NCBI GenBank assembly: GCA_001897375.1
Contig: MKSU01000017.1
Coordinates: forward strand, 1 to 56,954
Origin: Sphingomonas sp. 67-36
GTDB taxonomy: Bacteria; Pseudomonadota; Alphaproteobacteria; Sphingomonadales; Sphingomonadaceae
Reading direction: 5' to 3'
Length of the DNA stretch: 56,954 nt
Part shown: positions 8,437 through 17,567 of the stretch, in pieces
Numbering within the stretch: position 1 is the first letter of the stretch
Layout: each line of letters starts with the position of its first letter
Notes under the pieces: generated by a model
Told to the model about the DNA's origin: nothing
Databases searched by the model: none
The model's input: only the letters and a program-made list of their open reading frames with translations
Translations under genes and position numbers: made by a program

Positions 8437-9141
8437 ATGGCGAATATCGTGCAGTTCGAGAATGTGGGGCTGCGCTACGGCACCGGCCAGGAGACGCTGT
8501 CGGACCTCAGCTTCAACCTGGCGAGCGGCGCTTTCTATTTCCTCACCGGGGCGAGCGGCGCGGGCAAGACCTCGCTGCTCAAGCTGCTCTATCTCGCGCA
8601 GCGGCCGAGCCGCGGCATCATCCGGCTGTTCGGCGAGGATGCGGTGACGATGCCGCGCGGGCGGCTGCCTGGCTTCCGCCGGCGCATCGGCGTGGTGTTC
8701 CAGGATTTCCGGCTGATCCCGCACCTGTCGATCGCCGATAATATCGCTTTGCCGCTGCGCGTCGCCGGGGTGCCGGAGGCGGATGTTTCCGGGCCGGTGA
8801 GCGAGATGCTCGCCTGGGTCGGGCTGGGCGATCGCGGCGCAGCGCGGCCGGCGACGCTCTCCGGCGGCGAGCAGCAGCGCGTGGCGATCGCGCGCGCGGT
8901 GATCGGGCGGCCGGAGATCCTCGTCGCGGACGAGCCGACCGGCAACGTCGATCCGGAGATGGCGGACCGGCTGCTGCTATTGTTCGATTCGCTCAACCGG
9001 CTGGGGACCACGGTGCTGGTGGCGACGCACGACCTCCACCTGCTCAGCCGCGTGCCCGACGCGCAGATGATGCGGCTCGACAAGGGGCGGTTGCAGGACC
9101 CGACCGGCGCCTTGCTCCACCCGCCGGGCAGGCAGGGGTAG
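8437..9141 (+). CDS. ftsE: Cell-division ABC transporter ATPase FtsE
   Basis: The 234-residue ATPase shows Walker A GASGAGKTS (38-46), the signature LSGGEQQR (141-148) and Walker B ILVADEP (161-167). With FtsX it forms the complex that links divisome assembly to activation of periplasmic peptidoglycan hydrolases. The start ATG at 8437 gives the canonical N-terminus (VQFENVGLRYG). ftsX follows after 3 bp, as usual for the pair. Confidence 0.95.
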   Translation: MANIVQFENVGLRYGTGQETLSDLSFNLASGAFYFLTGASGAGKTSLLKLLYLAQRPSRGIIRLFGEDAVTMPRGRLPGFRRRIGVVFQDFRLIPHLSIADNIALPLRVAGVPEADVSGPVSEMLAWVGLGDRGAARPATLSGGEQQRVAIARAVIGRPEILVADEPTGNVDPEMADRLLLLFDSLNRLGTTVLVATHDLHLLSRVPDAQMMRLDKGRLQDPTGALLHPPGRQG

Positions 9142-9144
9142 CCG

Positions 9145-10020
9145 ATGGCGCACAGCACCGCGAGGCTGCTCGACGACGCGCGCGACGGCCGGGCGATGAC
9201 ATGGGTCATCGCGATCATGCTGTTCCTGACGGTGCTCGCCGCCGCGATGGGGCTGGCGACGCGCAACGCGGCGTCGACGCTGGAACGCTCGCTCGCCGGA
9301 CGGCTGACGGTGCAGCTCACCAGCGGCGCGCCGGACGCGCGCGCGGCGCAGGGAGCGCGGCTCGCCGCGCGGCTGCGCGCCACGCCGGGGGTGACGCGCG
9401 TCGCGCCGGTGAGCCGCGCGGCGCTGGCCGAGCTGTTGCGGCCATGGCTGGGCGCGGACAGCGCCGATCCCGCGCTGCCGCTCCCCGTGATGATCGACGT
9501 CGATCTGGCGGACGGTGCGCCGGCGACGCTGGCGCGGGTGCGCGCGGCGGTGGCGGGGATCGCCCCCGAAGCACGGATCGATGCTCATGCGAGCTGGATG
9601 GCCTCGGTCGCCGGGATGCTCTCGCTGGCGACATGGCTCGGCGCGGGGCTGGTCGCGCTGATGGCCTCCGCGACGGCGATGGTGGTGGTGCTCGCCGCGC
9701 GCGCCGGGCTGGACGCGCATCGCGCGACGATCGAGGTGATGCACATGCTCGGCGCGACCGATGTTCAGGTGGCGCGGCTGTTCCAGCGCCGCATCGCACG
9801 CGACGCCCTGGTCGGCGGCGCGATCGGCGGCGCGGGAGCGCTGGCGCTGGTCGCGGTGATCGGGATGCGCGGCGCGGGGCTCGGCTCGGAGCTGCTCGGC
9901 GCGGCCGGGCTGGGCGCGGGGGCGTGGGTGACGCTCGCGCTGCTGCCGCTTTGCTTCGTCCTCTTGGCGATGGCGGCGGCGCGGGTGGCGGTGACGCGCG
10001 CGCTGAGGAATATCCTGTGA
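9145..10020 (+). CDS. ftsX: Cell-division membrane protein FtsX
   Basis: The 291-residue protein has four predicted membrane helices: one near residue 15-35, then three after residue 155, with a periplasmic domain between the first two. This is the FtsX topology. It partners FtsE to relay ATP hydrolysis to murein hydrolase activators. It is preceded by AGGGG and follows ftsE by 3 bp. Sequence conservation outside the membrane helices is low, as is normal for FtsX. Confidence 0.9.
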   Translation: MAHSTARLLDDARDGRAMTWVIAIMLFLTVLAAAMGLATRNAASTLERSLAGRLTVQLTSGAPDARAAQGARLAARLRATPGVTRVAPVSRAALAELLRPWLGADSADPALPLPVMIDVDLADGAPATLARVRAAVAGIAPEARIDAHASWMASVAGMLSLATWLGAGLVALMASATAMVVVLAARAGLDAHRATIEVMHMLGATDVQVARLFQRRIARDALVGGAIGGAGALALVAVIGMRGAGLGSELLGAAGLGAGAWVTLALLPLCFVLLAMAAARVAVTRALRNIL

Positions 10021-10550
10021 TCGGCCGGCTGATCGGGCTGGTCGCGGTGGCGTGGGGGCTGGGCTTCGCGGCGTTCATGCTGCTGCTCGCCCGCCCGTCG
10101 GACGTGGCGCGGACCGATGCGATCGTCGTGCCGACCGGCGGAGTCGGGCGGATCGCGCGCGGGCTGACGCTGATCGAGGAGAAGCGCGCGCAGCGGATGC
10201 TCGTCACCGGCGTCGCGCCCGGCGTGGGCAAGCGCGAGCTGGCCGCCGTCTTCGGCCACGCGCCCGCGATCGATTGCTGCGTCGATCTCGGGCGGCAGGC
10301 GGTCGATACGCGCTCGAACGCGGAGGAAACCGCCGCCTGGGTGCGCGAGCATCACTATCGCTCGGTGCGGCTCGTCACCTCCGACTGGCACATGGCGCGC
10401 GCGCGGATGGAATTGCACGCCGCGCTCGACAATGACGTGACGATCGTCCGCGACGGCGTGACGACCGAGCCGAGATTGAGGCAATTGGTGAACGAATACA
10501 ACAAGCTGATCCTGCGCCGCGTGGTGCTGTGGCTGGGCATCGGCAAATGA
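10017..10550 (+). CDS. YdcF/SanA-like DUF218 protein
   Basis: The 177-residue protein has an N-terminal membrane helix and a DUF218 domain: DAIVVPTGGVGRI, then MLVTGVAPGV, DTRSNAEETAAW and LVTSDWHMARA. DUF218 members such as ElyC and SanA act in envelope integrity, but their chemistry is not settled. The start is GTG at 10017, overlapping the ftsX stop (GTGA). It ends immediately before a short duplicated sequence that precedes plsC. Confidence 0.88.
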   Translation: MIGRLIGLVAVAWGLGFAAFMLLLARPSDVARTDAIVVPTGGVGRIARGLTLIEEKRAQRMLVTGVAPGVGKRELAAVFGHAPAIDCCVDLGRQAVDTRSNAEETAAWVREHHYRSVRLVTSDWHMARARMELHAALDNDVTIVRDGVTTEPRLRQLVNEYNKLILRRVVLWLGIGK

Positions 10551-10571
10551 CCGAATGGGGCAAATGACCGA
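10542..10571 (+). repeat. 17-bp tandem duplication with six-codon minicistron
   Basis: GGCAAATGACCGA occurs at 10542-10554 and again at 10559-10571, a 17-bp shift. The first copy contains ATG (10547) overlapping the ydcF stop. Read from there it gives MTEWGK and a TGA at 10565-10567 that overlaps the plsC ATG at 10564. The result is a chain of two ATGA junctions. Confidence 0.7.
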
Positions 10572-11250
10572 CTGGCTGAGGACGATCGCCTTCCGCGGCT
10601 TCTTCTACGCCGTCTCGGTGCCGATCGTGCTGTGCGTGCCGATCGCGGCGCTGTTCGGGCGGCGCGCGGTGATCGGCTATGCGGACGGCTGGGCGCGGGT
10701 GCACCGCTGGGCGATGCGCGCGATCCTCGGCATCGAGAGCCGGGTGGAGGGGAATGTGCCGCAGGGCCAGTTCCTCTACGCCGCCAAGCATCAGGCGATG
10801 TACGAGACGCTGGAGCTGCAGCTTATCCTCGACAGCCCGGCGATGGTGTTGAAACGCGAGCTGCTGCGCATCCCGATCTGGGGCTGGGCGACGACGCGCT
10901 ACGGCTCGATCGTGGTGGACCGCGACGCCTCGAGCAAGGCGCTGCGCCAGTTGATGCGCGACGGCGCGGCTGCGAAGGCATCGGGCAGGTCGGTGATCGT
11001 CTATCCCGAAGGAACGCGCGTGCCGCCGGGGGAGAAGCCGCCGCTGCGCTCGGGCTTCGCGGGTCTGTACAAGGCGCTCGACCTGCCGGTGGTGCCGATC
11101 GCGACCGACAGCGGGCGGCTGCTGCCGAAGAAGGGCGCGAAACATCCCGGCGTGGTGACGTTCCGCATCGGCGAGGCGATCCCCCCCGGCCTGCCGCGCC
11201 GCGAGGCGGAACGGCGGGTGTGGGAAGCGATCAACGCGCTGGAAGAATGA
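10564..11250 (+). CDS. plsC: 1-acyl-sn-glycerol-3-phosphate acyltransferase family protein
   Basis: The 228-residue protein transfers an acyl chain to lysophosphatidic acid in phospholipid synthesis at the inner membrane. The acyltransferase box is HQAMYE, where the usual acidic residue of HX4D is Glu, a variant seen in proteobacterial relatives. The second block is VYPEGTR, followed by GLYKALDLPVVPI. An N-terminal membrane helix is present. An ATG at 10555 would add three residues; 10564 was chosen because it forms ATGA with the minicistron before it. Confidence 0.88.
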   Translation: MTDWLRTIAFRGFFYAVSVPIVLCVPIAALFGRRAVIGYADGWARVHRWAMRAILGIESRVEGNVPQGQFLYAAKHQAMYETLELQLILDSPAMVLKRELLRIPIWGWATTRYGSIVVDRDASSKALRQLMRDGAAAKASGRSVIVYPEGTRVPPGEKPPLRSGFAGLYKALDLPVVPIATDSGRLLPKKGAKHPGVVTFRIGEAIPPGLPRREAERRVWEAINALEE

Positions 11251-11262
11251 CGGGTTTGGATT

Positions 11263-12171
11263 CTATCCGTGCCGGCGGCCGAAATCGGCGGCCGCGTCGT
11301 CCTGCCCCTGATCGACGATCGAGCGGCGGATCGCGCGGGTCTGGGTGAAATGATCGAACAGGGTGTCGCCGTCGCCCCAGCGGATCGCGCGCTGAAGCTG
11401 TGACAGATCCTCGCTGAAGCGCTGGAGCATTTCCAGCACCGCTTCCTTGTTGTTGAGGAACACGTCGCGCCACATCGTCGGGTCCGACGCGGCGATGCGG
11501 GTGAAGTCGCGGAAGCCGCCGGCGGAGAATTTGATGACCTCGGATTCGGTCACTTCCGCCAGATCGTTGGCGGTGCCGACGATCGTATAGGCGATAAGAT
11601 GCGGCAGGTGGCTGGTGATCGCCAGCACGCGATCGTGGTGATCGGGGGCCATCGTCTCGACATCGCTGCCCAGCCGCCGCCAGAATTCCGCCACCCGTTC
11701 CGCCGCCGCCGGGTCACCGCCGGGCAGTGGCGTGACGATGCACCAGCGGCCGTGGAACAACGAGGCGAAGCCCGCCTCCGGCCCGCTCCGCTCGGTGCCC
11801 GCGACCGGGTGCGCGGGGACGATGACCGCGCCCGGCAGCGCCTCGGAAAGCGCGCGGGCGACCGATTCCTTGCTCGATCCGACGTCGCTGACGATCGCTT
11901 CGGGCGGCAGGTCGGCGGCGATCTCGCGCGCCACCGTGCCCATCGCACCGACGGGAACGCACAGGATCACCAGTTCCGCGTCGGTGACGGCGGCGGCGGC
12001 GGTGTCGGTCACGTCGTCGACCAGATCGAGCCGGCGGACGGTCTCGCGCACCTCCGCGCTCGCGTCATGGCCGGTGAGGCGGACGGTGGGCATCGCCTGA
12101 CGCACCGCGCGCGCCACCGACGAGCCGATCAGCCCCAGCCCGATGATCGAAACGCGCGCGAAGGGCAGCAT
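11263..12171 (-). CDS. tyrA: Prephenate/arogenate dehydrogenase
   Basis: The 302-residue enzyme oxidatively decarboxylates prephenate or arogenate in tyrosine synthesis. The N-terminal Rossmann motif is GLGLIGSS (11-18), followed by the PDH blocks VSDVGSSKE, PAHPVAGTERSG and ITSHLPHL. No ACT domain follows and the protein ends in a short charged tail. The start codon overlaps the hisC stop by one base (TGATG), so the two aromatic/histidine-type genes form an operon. Confidence 0.93.
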   Translation of the reverse strand: MLPFARVSIIGLGLIGSSVARAVRQAMPTVRLTGHDASAEVRETVRRLDLVDDVTDTAAAAVTDAELVILCVPVGAMGTVAREIAADLPPEAIVSDVGSSKESVARALSEALPGAVIVPAHPVAGTERSGPEAGFASLFHGRWCIVTPLPGGDPAAAERVAEFWRRLGSDVETMAPDHHDRVLAITSHLPHLIAYTIVGTANDLAEVTESEVIKFSAGGFRDFTRIAASDPTMWRDVFLNNKEAVLEMLQRFSEDLSQLQRAIRWGDGDTLFDHFTQTRAIRRSIVDQGQDDAAADFGRRHG

Positions 12172-13271
12172 CAGTCCGCGCCCGCCATGCGGCGAAGCGC
12201 GGCGATCACGCCCTGCGTCTCCTCGGCGGTGCCGATCGTGATGCGCAGGCCGTGCGGCAGGCCCTGCCCCGGCAGCCAGCGGACGATGTAGCCCGCCTCC
12301 ATCAGCCCCTTGTAGGCCGCCTCGGCGGTAAGCTCGCCCTCGAACAGCACGAGGATGAAATTCGCCTGGCTCGGGATCGCGCGCAGCCCGGCGTTGCCGA
12401 GCTTGCCGATCTCGTTCGCGAACCACGCGCGCCATTGCGCATTATGCGCGCGGGTGCTCGCGACGAATTCCGCGTCGCCGACCGCCGCGACCGCCGCCGC
12501 CGTGCCGGCAATGGTGATCGAGAAGGGCAGGCGGATGCGGTGCATCGTCTCGATGATCGCGGGCGCGCCATAGCCCCAGCCGATCCGCTCGGCGGCGAGG
12601 CCGTACATCTTGGAGAAGGTGCGCGTGACCAGCACGTTAGACGTGCTTTCGGCCAGCGCCATGCCCCCGTCGTCGTCCTCGCCGTCGATATATTCGGCAT
12701 AGGCATGATCCAGCACGAGCAGGATATCGGGGCGCAGCCCGGCGTGGAGCCGTTCGATCTCGGCGCGCGGGGCATAGGTGCCGGTCGGGTTGTTGGGGTT
12801 GGCGACGAACACGATCCGCGTGCGCGGCGTGACGGCGGCGAGGATCGCGTCGACGTCGGTGGCGTAATCCTTGTCGGGCGCGACCACCGGCGTCGCGCCG
12901 ACGCGGCGGGTGGCGATCGGATAGACCGAGAAGCCGTAGTTGACGTAGATCACCTCGTCGCCCGGCCCGGCGAAGGCGCCGGCGGCGAGGTGCAGCACCT
13001 CGTCCGATCCGTTGCCGTAGATGATCCGCGCCGGATCGAGCCCGTGCTTCGCCGCCAGCGTCTCGCGCAGTTCGGTGGCGCTGGCGTCGGGATAGCGTTC
13101 GAGGCTGGTCGCGGCGGCGGCGAACGCCTCCCGCGCGCGCGCGCTGGTGCCGAGCGGATTCTCGTTCGACGAGAGCTTGGCGACCTTGCGGCCATCGTCG
13201 GTGGTGGAGCGGCCCGGAATGTACGGGGCGATCTCCATGATCCACGGCTTGGGAACGGGTGCGTTCGTCAT
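12171..13271 (-). CDS. hisC: Histidinol-phosphate aminotransferase (HisC-type)
   Basis: The 366-residue PLP enzyme of class I/II aminotransferases has SSNENPLG near the N-terminus, [28 protein letters not shown], and the PLP-lysine segment [15 protein letters not shown]. HisC-type enzymes also transaminate aromatic precursors. Its coupling to tyrA suggests it may be used for tyrosine/phenylalanine synthesis as well as histidine. The ATG at 13271 gives the usual N-terminus; upstream in-frame sequence lies in the promoter shared with metX. Confidence 0.92.
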   Translation of the reverse strand: MTNAPVPKPWIMEIAPYIPGRSTTDDGRKVAKLSSNENPLGTSARAREAFAAAATSLERYPDASATELRETLAAKHGLDPARIIYGNGSDEVLHLAAGAFAGPGDEVIYVNYGFSVYPIATRRVGATPVVAPDKDYATDVDAILAAVTPRTRIVFVANPNNPTGTYAPRAEIERLHAGLRPDILLVLDHAYAEYIDGEDDDGGMALAESTSNVLVTRTFSKMYGLAAERIGWGYGAPAIIETMHRIRLPFSITIAGTAAAVAAVGDAEFVASTRAHNAQWRAWFANEIGKLGNAGLRAIPSQANFILVLFEGELTAEAAYKGLMEAGYIVRWLPGQGLPHGLRITIGTAEETQGVIAALRRMAGAD

Positions 13272-13353
13272 GGCCGCCGCGCTTACGCGGAGAGCGCCGC
13301 GCAGGGAAGGGCCATTGCTGGCGCGGACGGTCCCCGCTAACGCGCTTTGCACG

Positions 13354-14469
13354 ATGTCAGACGATCAGCGTTTCGGCCCCGGGCGCCATGTCGTGCTGCC
13401 GGGGCCGCTCAGGCTCGACGGCGGCGGCGCGCTCGCGCCGGTCGAGATCGCTTACGAGACCTATGGCACGCTCGCGCCCGATGCCGGCAACGCGGTGCTG
13501 ATCTGCCACGCGCTGACGATGGACCAATATGTCGCCTCGCCGCATCCGCGCACCGGCAAGCCGGGATGGTGGACGGCGATGGTGGGGCCGGGGCGGCCGA
13601 TCGATACCGACCGGTTGTTCGTGGTCTGCGCCAACGTGCTCGGATCGTGCATGGGCAGCTCCGGGCCGGCGACGATCGATCCGGCGACGGGCCGCGAATA
13701 CGCCATGGCCTTTCCGGTCATCACGATCCGCGACATGGTGCGCGCGCAGGCGATGCTGCTCGATCATCTCTGCGTCGCGCGGCTGAAGGCGGTGGTCGGC
13801 GGATCGATGGGCGGGATGCAGGCGCTGTCCTGGGCGGCGACCTTCCCTGATCGCGTCGAGGCGGCGGTGGTGATCGCCTCCGCCGCGCGCCATTCCGCGC
13901 AGAACATCGCCTTCCACGAGGTCGGGCGGCAGGCGGTGATGGCCGATCCCCATTGGAACGGCGGGGATTATTATCAGGGCGAGCCGCCCGCCGCCGGCCT
14001 GGCGGTGGCGCGGATGGCGGCGCACATCACCTATCTGTCCGAAGCCGGACTCACCGAGAAGTTCGGGCGGCGATTGCAGGCGCGCGATGCCAAGTCGTTC
14101 GGCTTCGACGCCGATTTTCAGGTCGAAAGCTATCTCCGGCATCAGGGGCTGAGCTTTGTCGACCGGTTCGACGCCAATTCCTATCTCTATATCACCCGCG
14201 CGATGGATTATTTCGATCTGGCGGAAGAGCATGGCGGGCGGCTGGCCAACGCCTTCCGGGGGAGCAGCGCGCGCTTCTGCCTCGTCAGCTTCGATACCGA
14301 CTGGCTCTATCCGACGCGCGAATCGCGCGCGATCGTCCATGCGCTCAATGCGGCGGGCGCGCCGGTGAGCTTCATGGAACTGTCCAGCCCCTACGGCCAC
14401 GACGCCTTCCTGCTCGACGCTCCCGAACTGTACCGCGTGGTGACCGGATTCATGGGAGGCGGGACATGA
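13354..14469 (+). CDS. metX: Homoserine O-acyltransferase MetX
   Basis: The 371-residue alpha/beta hydrolase activates homoserine for methionine synthesis. The nucleophile elbow is GGSMGGMQA (Ser151); the acid is in SFDTDWLYP and the histidine in SPYGHDAFL. MetX homologues use either acetyl- or succinyl-CoA, and sequence reading alone does not decide this. It is divergent from hisC across 82 bp, where I could not recognise a SAM riboswitch. It overlaps metW by ATGA. Confidence 0.94.
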   Translation: MSDDQRFGPGRHVVLPGPLRLDGGGALAPVEIAYETYGTLAPDAGNAVLICHALTMDQYVASPHPRTGKPGWWTAMVGPGRPIDTDRLFVVCANVLGSCMGSSGPATIDPATGREYAMAFPVITIRDMVRAQAMLLDHLCVARLKAVVGGSMGGMQALSWAATFPDRVEAAVVIASAARHSAQNIAFHEVGRQAVMADPHWNGGDYYQGEPPAAGLAVARMAAHITYLSEAGLTEKFGRRLQARDAKSFGFDADFQVESYLRHQGLSFVDRFDANSYLYITRAMDYFDLAEEHGGRLANAFRGSSARFCLVSFDTDWLYPTRESRAIVHALNAAGAPVSFMELSSPYGHDAFLLDAPELYRVVTGFMGGGT

Positions 14470-15074
14470 ATCTGCGGCCCGATCTGGCGATCATCGCCGA
14501 TCACGTCGCGCCGGGCGCGCGGGTGCTGGACATCGGCTGCGGCGACGGGCTGCTGATGGCGGCGCTGCGCGACACCAAGGGGGTCGATGCGCGCGGGCTG
14601 GAGCTGGACGCCGCCAATGTCGCGGCCGCGGTGGGACGGGGCCTGTCGGTGATCCAGGGCGATGCCGACACCGATCTGGCGGATTATCCGGCGCAGAGCT
14701 TCGACTATGCGATCCTCAGCCAGACGTTGCAGACCTGCCGCGCGCCCGACAAGGTGCTGGACGAGTTGCTCAGGATCGGGCGGCGCGCCTTCGTCAGCTT
14801 CCCCAATTTCGCGCATTGGCGGGTGCGGTTGTCGTTGCTGTGGGGGGGGCGGATGCCGGTGACGCGGCTGCTGCCGGAACGCTGGTATGACACGCCCAAC
14901 ATCCACCATCTGACGGTGGATGATTTCCGTGCCTATCTGAAGGAGCATGGCGTCGCGGTGGAAGGGGCATGGTTCCTCAGCCGTGGCAGAAAAACCACAT
15001 CGGCGGCGGCAAATGTGCTCGCGGAGCACGCCGTTTTCCTGTTGCGCGGAACCGGAACGTACAACGCAGGTTAG
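14466..15074 (+). CDS. metW: Methionine biosynthesis protein MetW
   Basis: The 202-residue protein has a class I methyltransferase fold with [11 protein letters not shown] near residue 20 and the MetW-typical blocks [14 protein letters not shown] and PNFAHWRVR. MetW works with MetX in the acylation step; metX-metW pairs are common in alphaproteobacteria. Start and stop are coupled with metX (ATGA). Confidence 0.93.
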   Translation: MNLRPDLAIIADHVAPGARVLDIGCGDGLLMAALRDTKGVDARGLELDAANVAAAVGRGLSVIQGDADTDLADYPAQSFDYAILSQTLQTCRAPDKVLDELLRIGRRAFVSFPNFAHWRVRLSLLWGGRMPVTRLLPERWYDTPNIHHLTVDDFRAYLKEHGVAVEGAWFLSRGRKTTSAAANVLAEHAVFLLRGTGTYNAG

Positions 15075-15100
15075 TTTCCGAACAATTAGCGGATGGAACG

Positions 15101-15493
15101 ATGGGCAATACGGCATTGATCGTGGAGGACGAGATTTTCGTCGCGCTCGACCTTGAGCGGATCCTGATCGATGCCGGCTATAACGTCGTCGCGATCGCCG
15201 CCGACGAGGCGGAGGCGCTGGCCGCCGCGCCGGCCTGTCGCGCGGCCTTCGTCGACGTCAACCTGCGCGATGGCGCGACCGGGCCGACGATCGCCGAGCG
15301 CATCGCGCGCGACTACGGGGTGAAGGTGGTGTTCGTCACTGCCAATCCCGCGCAGATCGCGGACGGCGTTCCGGCGCTGGGCTATATCCGCAAGCCGTTC
15401 AGCGAGGAGGCGATCCGCGCCGCCGCCGCATGGGCGATCGACGGCGTTGTGCCGGCCACGCGCGACATCGTGCGGTTTAGCGCATTCGGCTGA
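15101..15493 (+). CDS. Single-domain response regulator (receiver only)
   Basis: The 130-residue protein is a lone receiver domain: acidic pocket VEDE (residues 8-11), phosphoacceptor Asp52 in AFVDVNL, Thr80 and Lys98 in YIRKPF. No output domain is present, so it should act by protein contact or as a phosphate sink. It converges on an HWE histidine kinase gene, and their 3' ends overlap by 17 bp. The kinase is the obvious candidate partner, although they are on opposite strands. Confidence 0.9.
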   Translation: MGNTALIVEDEIFVALDLERILIDAGYNVVAIAADEAEALAAAPACRAAFVDVNLRDGATGPTIAERIARDYGVKVVFVTANPAQIADGVPALGYIRKPFSEEAIRAAAAWAIDGVVPATRDIVRFSAFG

Positions 15494-16991
15494 GCGAAGC
15501 GCTCGGCAGCGATATCTCCACCGCCAGCCCGTCCGGCCGCCAGTCGCGGCGGACGCTGCCGCCGAGCTGGCGCACCGCGCTCAGCTCGATCAGCCGGCTG
15601 CCGAAGCCGCCCTCGCCGCCGGGTGCGCTGACCGGCGGGCCGTCGTGCTCGCGCCAGGCGAGCAGCGTCGTCTCCGCGCCCGGCTCTATCTCCACCGTGA
15701 CATGGCCGGTGTCGTTCGACAGCGCGCCATATTTGGTCGCGTTGGTGGCGAGTTCGTGGAACAGCAGCGCGATCGGGGTGGCGGCGCGGTCGTCGATCGC
15801 CACCTCGCCGCCCGAAACCGTGATCCGCGTGCGTCCGGCGAACTGATAGGGCGCGAACAATTGCCCGAGCAGCCCGTGCAGGCTATCCAGCGGCGCCGCG
15901 TCCTGTCGCGCGGCGGCGCGCGGGCGGATGAAGTCGTGCGCGCGGCCCAGCGCCGTCACCCGCTCGCGCAGGTCGGTGGCGGCGGCCGCGAACTCCGGCC
16001 GCGCGCGCCCCGAAAACTGGATTAGCCCGGCGATCACCGCGAAGATGTTCTTGATTCGGTGGGACAATTCCTGGCTGACGATCTCGCGCTCCTCCAGCGC
16101 GATCTTGTGCGCATGGATATCGGTGGCCGTGCCGAACCAGCGCGTGATCCGCCCCTGCGCGTCGCGGATCGGGAGGGCGCGGCCGAGCATCCAGCGATAG
16201 CTGCCGTCGCGCAGGCGCAGGCGATATTCGATCTGATAGGGATCGCCGGTCGTCACGCTATGCTGCCATTGCCGGCGGGCGTCCTCCTGGTCGTCGGGGT
16301 GGAACATCGTGCTCCACGCATCGCCCGCGATCCTGCCGTCCTCCATGCCGGTATATTCGTACCAGCGCGCGTTGGAATAATCGGTGTGGCCGTCGGGCCG
16401 CGCGGACCAGACGATCTGCGGCATCGTATCGGCCAGCGTGCGGAAGCGGATCTCGCTGTCGGCGAGCGCACGGGCGGCGCGCTCCGCCTCGCGCGCGGTG
16501 CGACGTGCCTCGAGCCGGCCGAGCGCGGCGGAGGCTGTGATCGTCAGCCCCTCGCGCTGGAGCGGGGTGAGCGCGGCGCGCGGCTTGTCGTCGATCACGC
16601 AGAGCGCGCCGAGCGCCAGCCCCGCGGCGGTGACGAGCGGCGCCCCGGCATAGAAGCGAATATGCGGCGCCCCGATGACGAGCGGATTGCCGGCGAAGCG
16701 CGGATCGGCGCGCGCGTCCGGCACCTCCATCACGCCATGGCCGTGCATCGCGTGGGCGCAGAACGACTGGCTGCGCGGCGTTTCGGCGAGATCGGTGCCG
16801 ACGCGTGCGAGAAAGCGCTGGAACTGCTCCTCCACCACGCTGACCAGCGCGACCGGCGCTTCGCAGAGCTGACTGGCGAAGCGCACGAGATCGTCGAGCA
16901 CCCCTTCGTCCCGCGCGCCGGCCAGATCATAGAGCGACAGGGCGCGGGCGCGCGCTACTTCGTCCAGCCTCGGTTCGGCGTTGGGGGGCAC
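15477..16991 (-). CDS. GAF-PAS HWE-family sensor histidine kinase
   Basis: The 504-residue cytosolic kinase has an N-terminal GAF domain (about 20-165), a PAS/PAC domain (about 180-300) and an HWE kinase core. Its phosphoacceptor is in ELSHRIKN (His311), the N-box is FHELATNA (411-418), and the diagnostic WxE is WREHDG (446-448). No membrane helix is seen, so it senses an internal signal; light or redox sensing is possible but not shown. The start is GTG at 16991 behind a strong AAGGAGG and lies 9 bp after the ssb stop. Confidence 0.9.
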   Translation of the reverse strand: MPPNAEPRLDEVARARALSLYDLAGARDEGVLDDLVRFASQLCEAPVALVSVVEEQFQRFLARVGTDLAETPRSQSFCAHAMHGHGVMEVPDARADPRFAGNPLVIGAPHIRFYAGAPLVTAAGLALGALCVIDDKPRAALTPLQREGLTITASAALGRLEARRTAREAERAARALADSEIRFRTLADTMPQIVWSARPDGHTDYSNARWYEYTGMEDGRIAGDAWSTMFHPDDQEDARRQWQHSVTTGDPYQIEYRLRLRDGSYRWMLGRALPIRDAQGRITRWFGTATDIHAHKIALEEREIVSQELSHRIKNIFAVIAGLIQFSGRARPEFAAAATDLRERVTALGRAHDFIRPRAAARQDAAPLDSLHGLLGQLFAPYQFAGRTRITVSGGEVAIDDRAATPIALLFHELATNATKYGALSNDTGHVTVEIEPGAETTLLAWREHDGPPVSAPGGEGGFGSRLIELSAVRQLGGSVRRDWRPDGLAVEISLPSASLSRMR

Positions 16992-17000
16992 AAGCCTCCT

Positions 17001-17558
17001 TTAGAAGGGGACGTCGTCGTCGAGATCGTCGGCGAAGCCGCCGCGGCTCTGGCCGAAACCGCCCGCGCCGCCGCCACTGCCGCCGGCGCTGCTCCCGCCG
17101 CCACGGCTGCCGAAGCCGCCGCTGGGGGAACCGCCGCCGAAATCGTTGTCGCCGCCGCCCCAGTCGTCACGACCGCCGCCGCCGGCCATGCCGCCACCGC
17201 CGCCCGGCGCGCCGTCGAGCATCGTCAGCACGCTGTTGAAGCCTTGCAGCACGATCTCGGTGGAATAGCGATCCTGCCCCTGCTGGTCCTGCCATTTGCG
17301 GGTCTGGAGCTGGCCCTCGATGTAGACCTTCGATCCCTTGCGCAGAAAGCGTTCCGCGACATTGGCGAGACCTTCGTTGAAGATAGCCACCGAATGCCAC
17401 TCGGTGCGCTCCTTGCGCTCGCCGGTGTTGCGATCCTTCCACGATTCGGATGTGGCGATGCGCAGGTTCACCACCTTGCCGCCGTTCTGGAAGGTGCGCG
17501 ATTCGGGATCGCGCCCCAGGTTGCCGACGAGAATTACCTTGTTGACGCTGCCTGCCAT
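17001..17558 (-). CDS. ssb: Single-stranded DNA-binding protein
   Basis: The 185-residue protein has an N-terminal OB fold ([19 protein letters not shown], to about residue 110), a glycine-rich linker and the acidic tip DDLDDDVPF that recruits repair and replication proteins. It is preceded by AGGGG. The TGA of feoB sits inside this ribosome-binding region, leaving a 9-bp gap. Because ssb is normally essential, a promoter inside feoB is likely but not identified. Confidence 0.95.
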   Translation of the reverse strand: MAGSVNKVILVGNLGRDPESRTFQNGGKVVNLRIATSESWKDRNTGERKERTEWHSVAIFNEGLANVAERFLRKGSKVYIEGQLQTRKWQDQQGQDRYSTEIVLQGFNSVLTMLDGAPGGGGGMAGGGGRDDWGGGDNDFGGGSPSGGFGSRGGGSSAGGSGGGAGGFGQSRGGFADDLDDDVPF

Positions 17559-17567
17559 GTAAGCCCC

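Noticed and set aside
13272-13353. SAM-II or SAM/SAH riboswitch ahead of metX
   Set aside because: The 82-bp gap shows no recognisable aptamer core or terminator, and is too short once the divergent hisC leader is allowed for.
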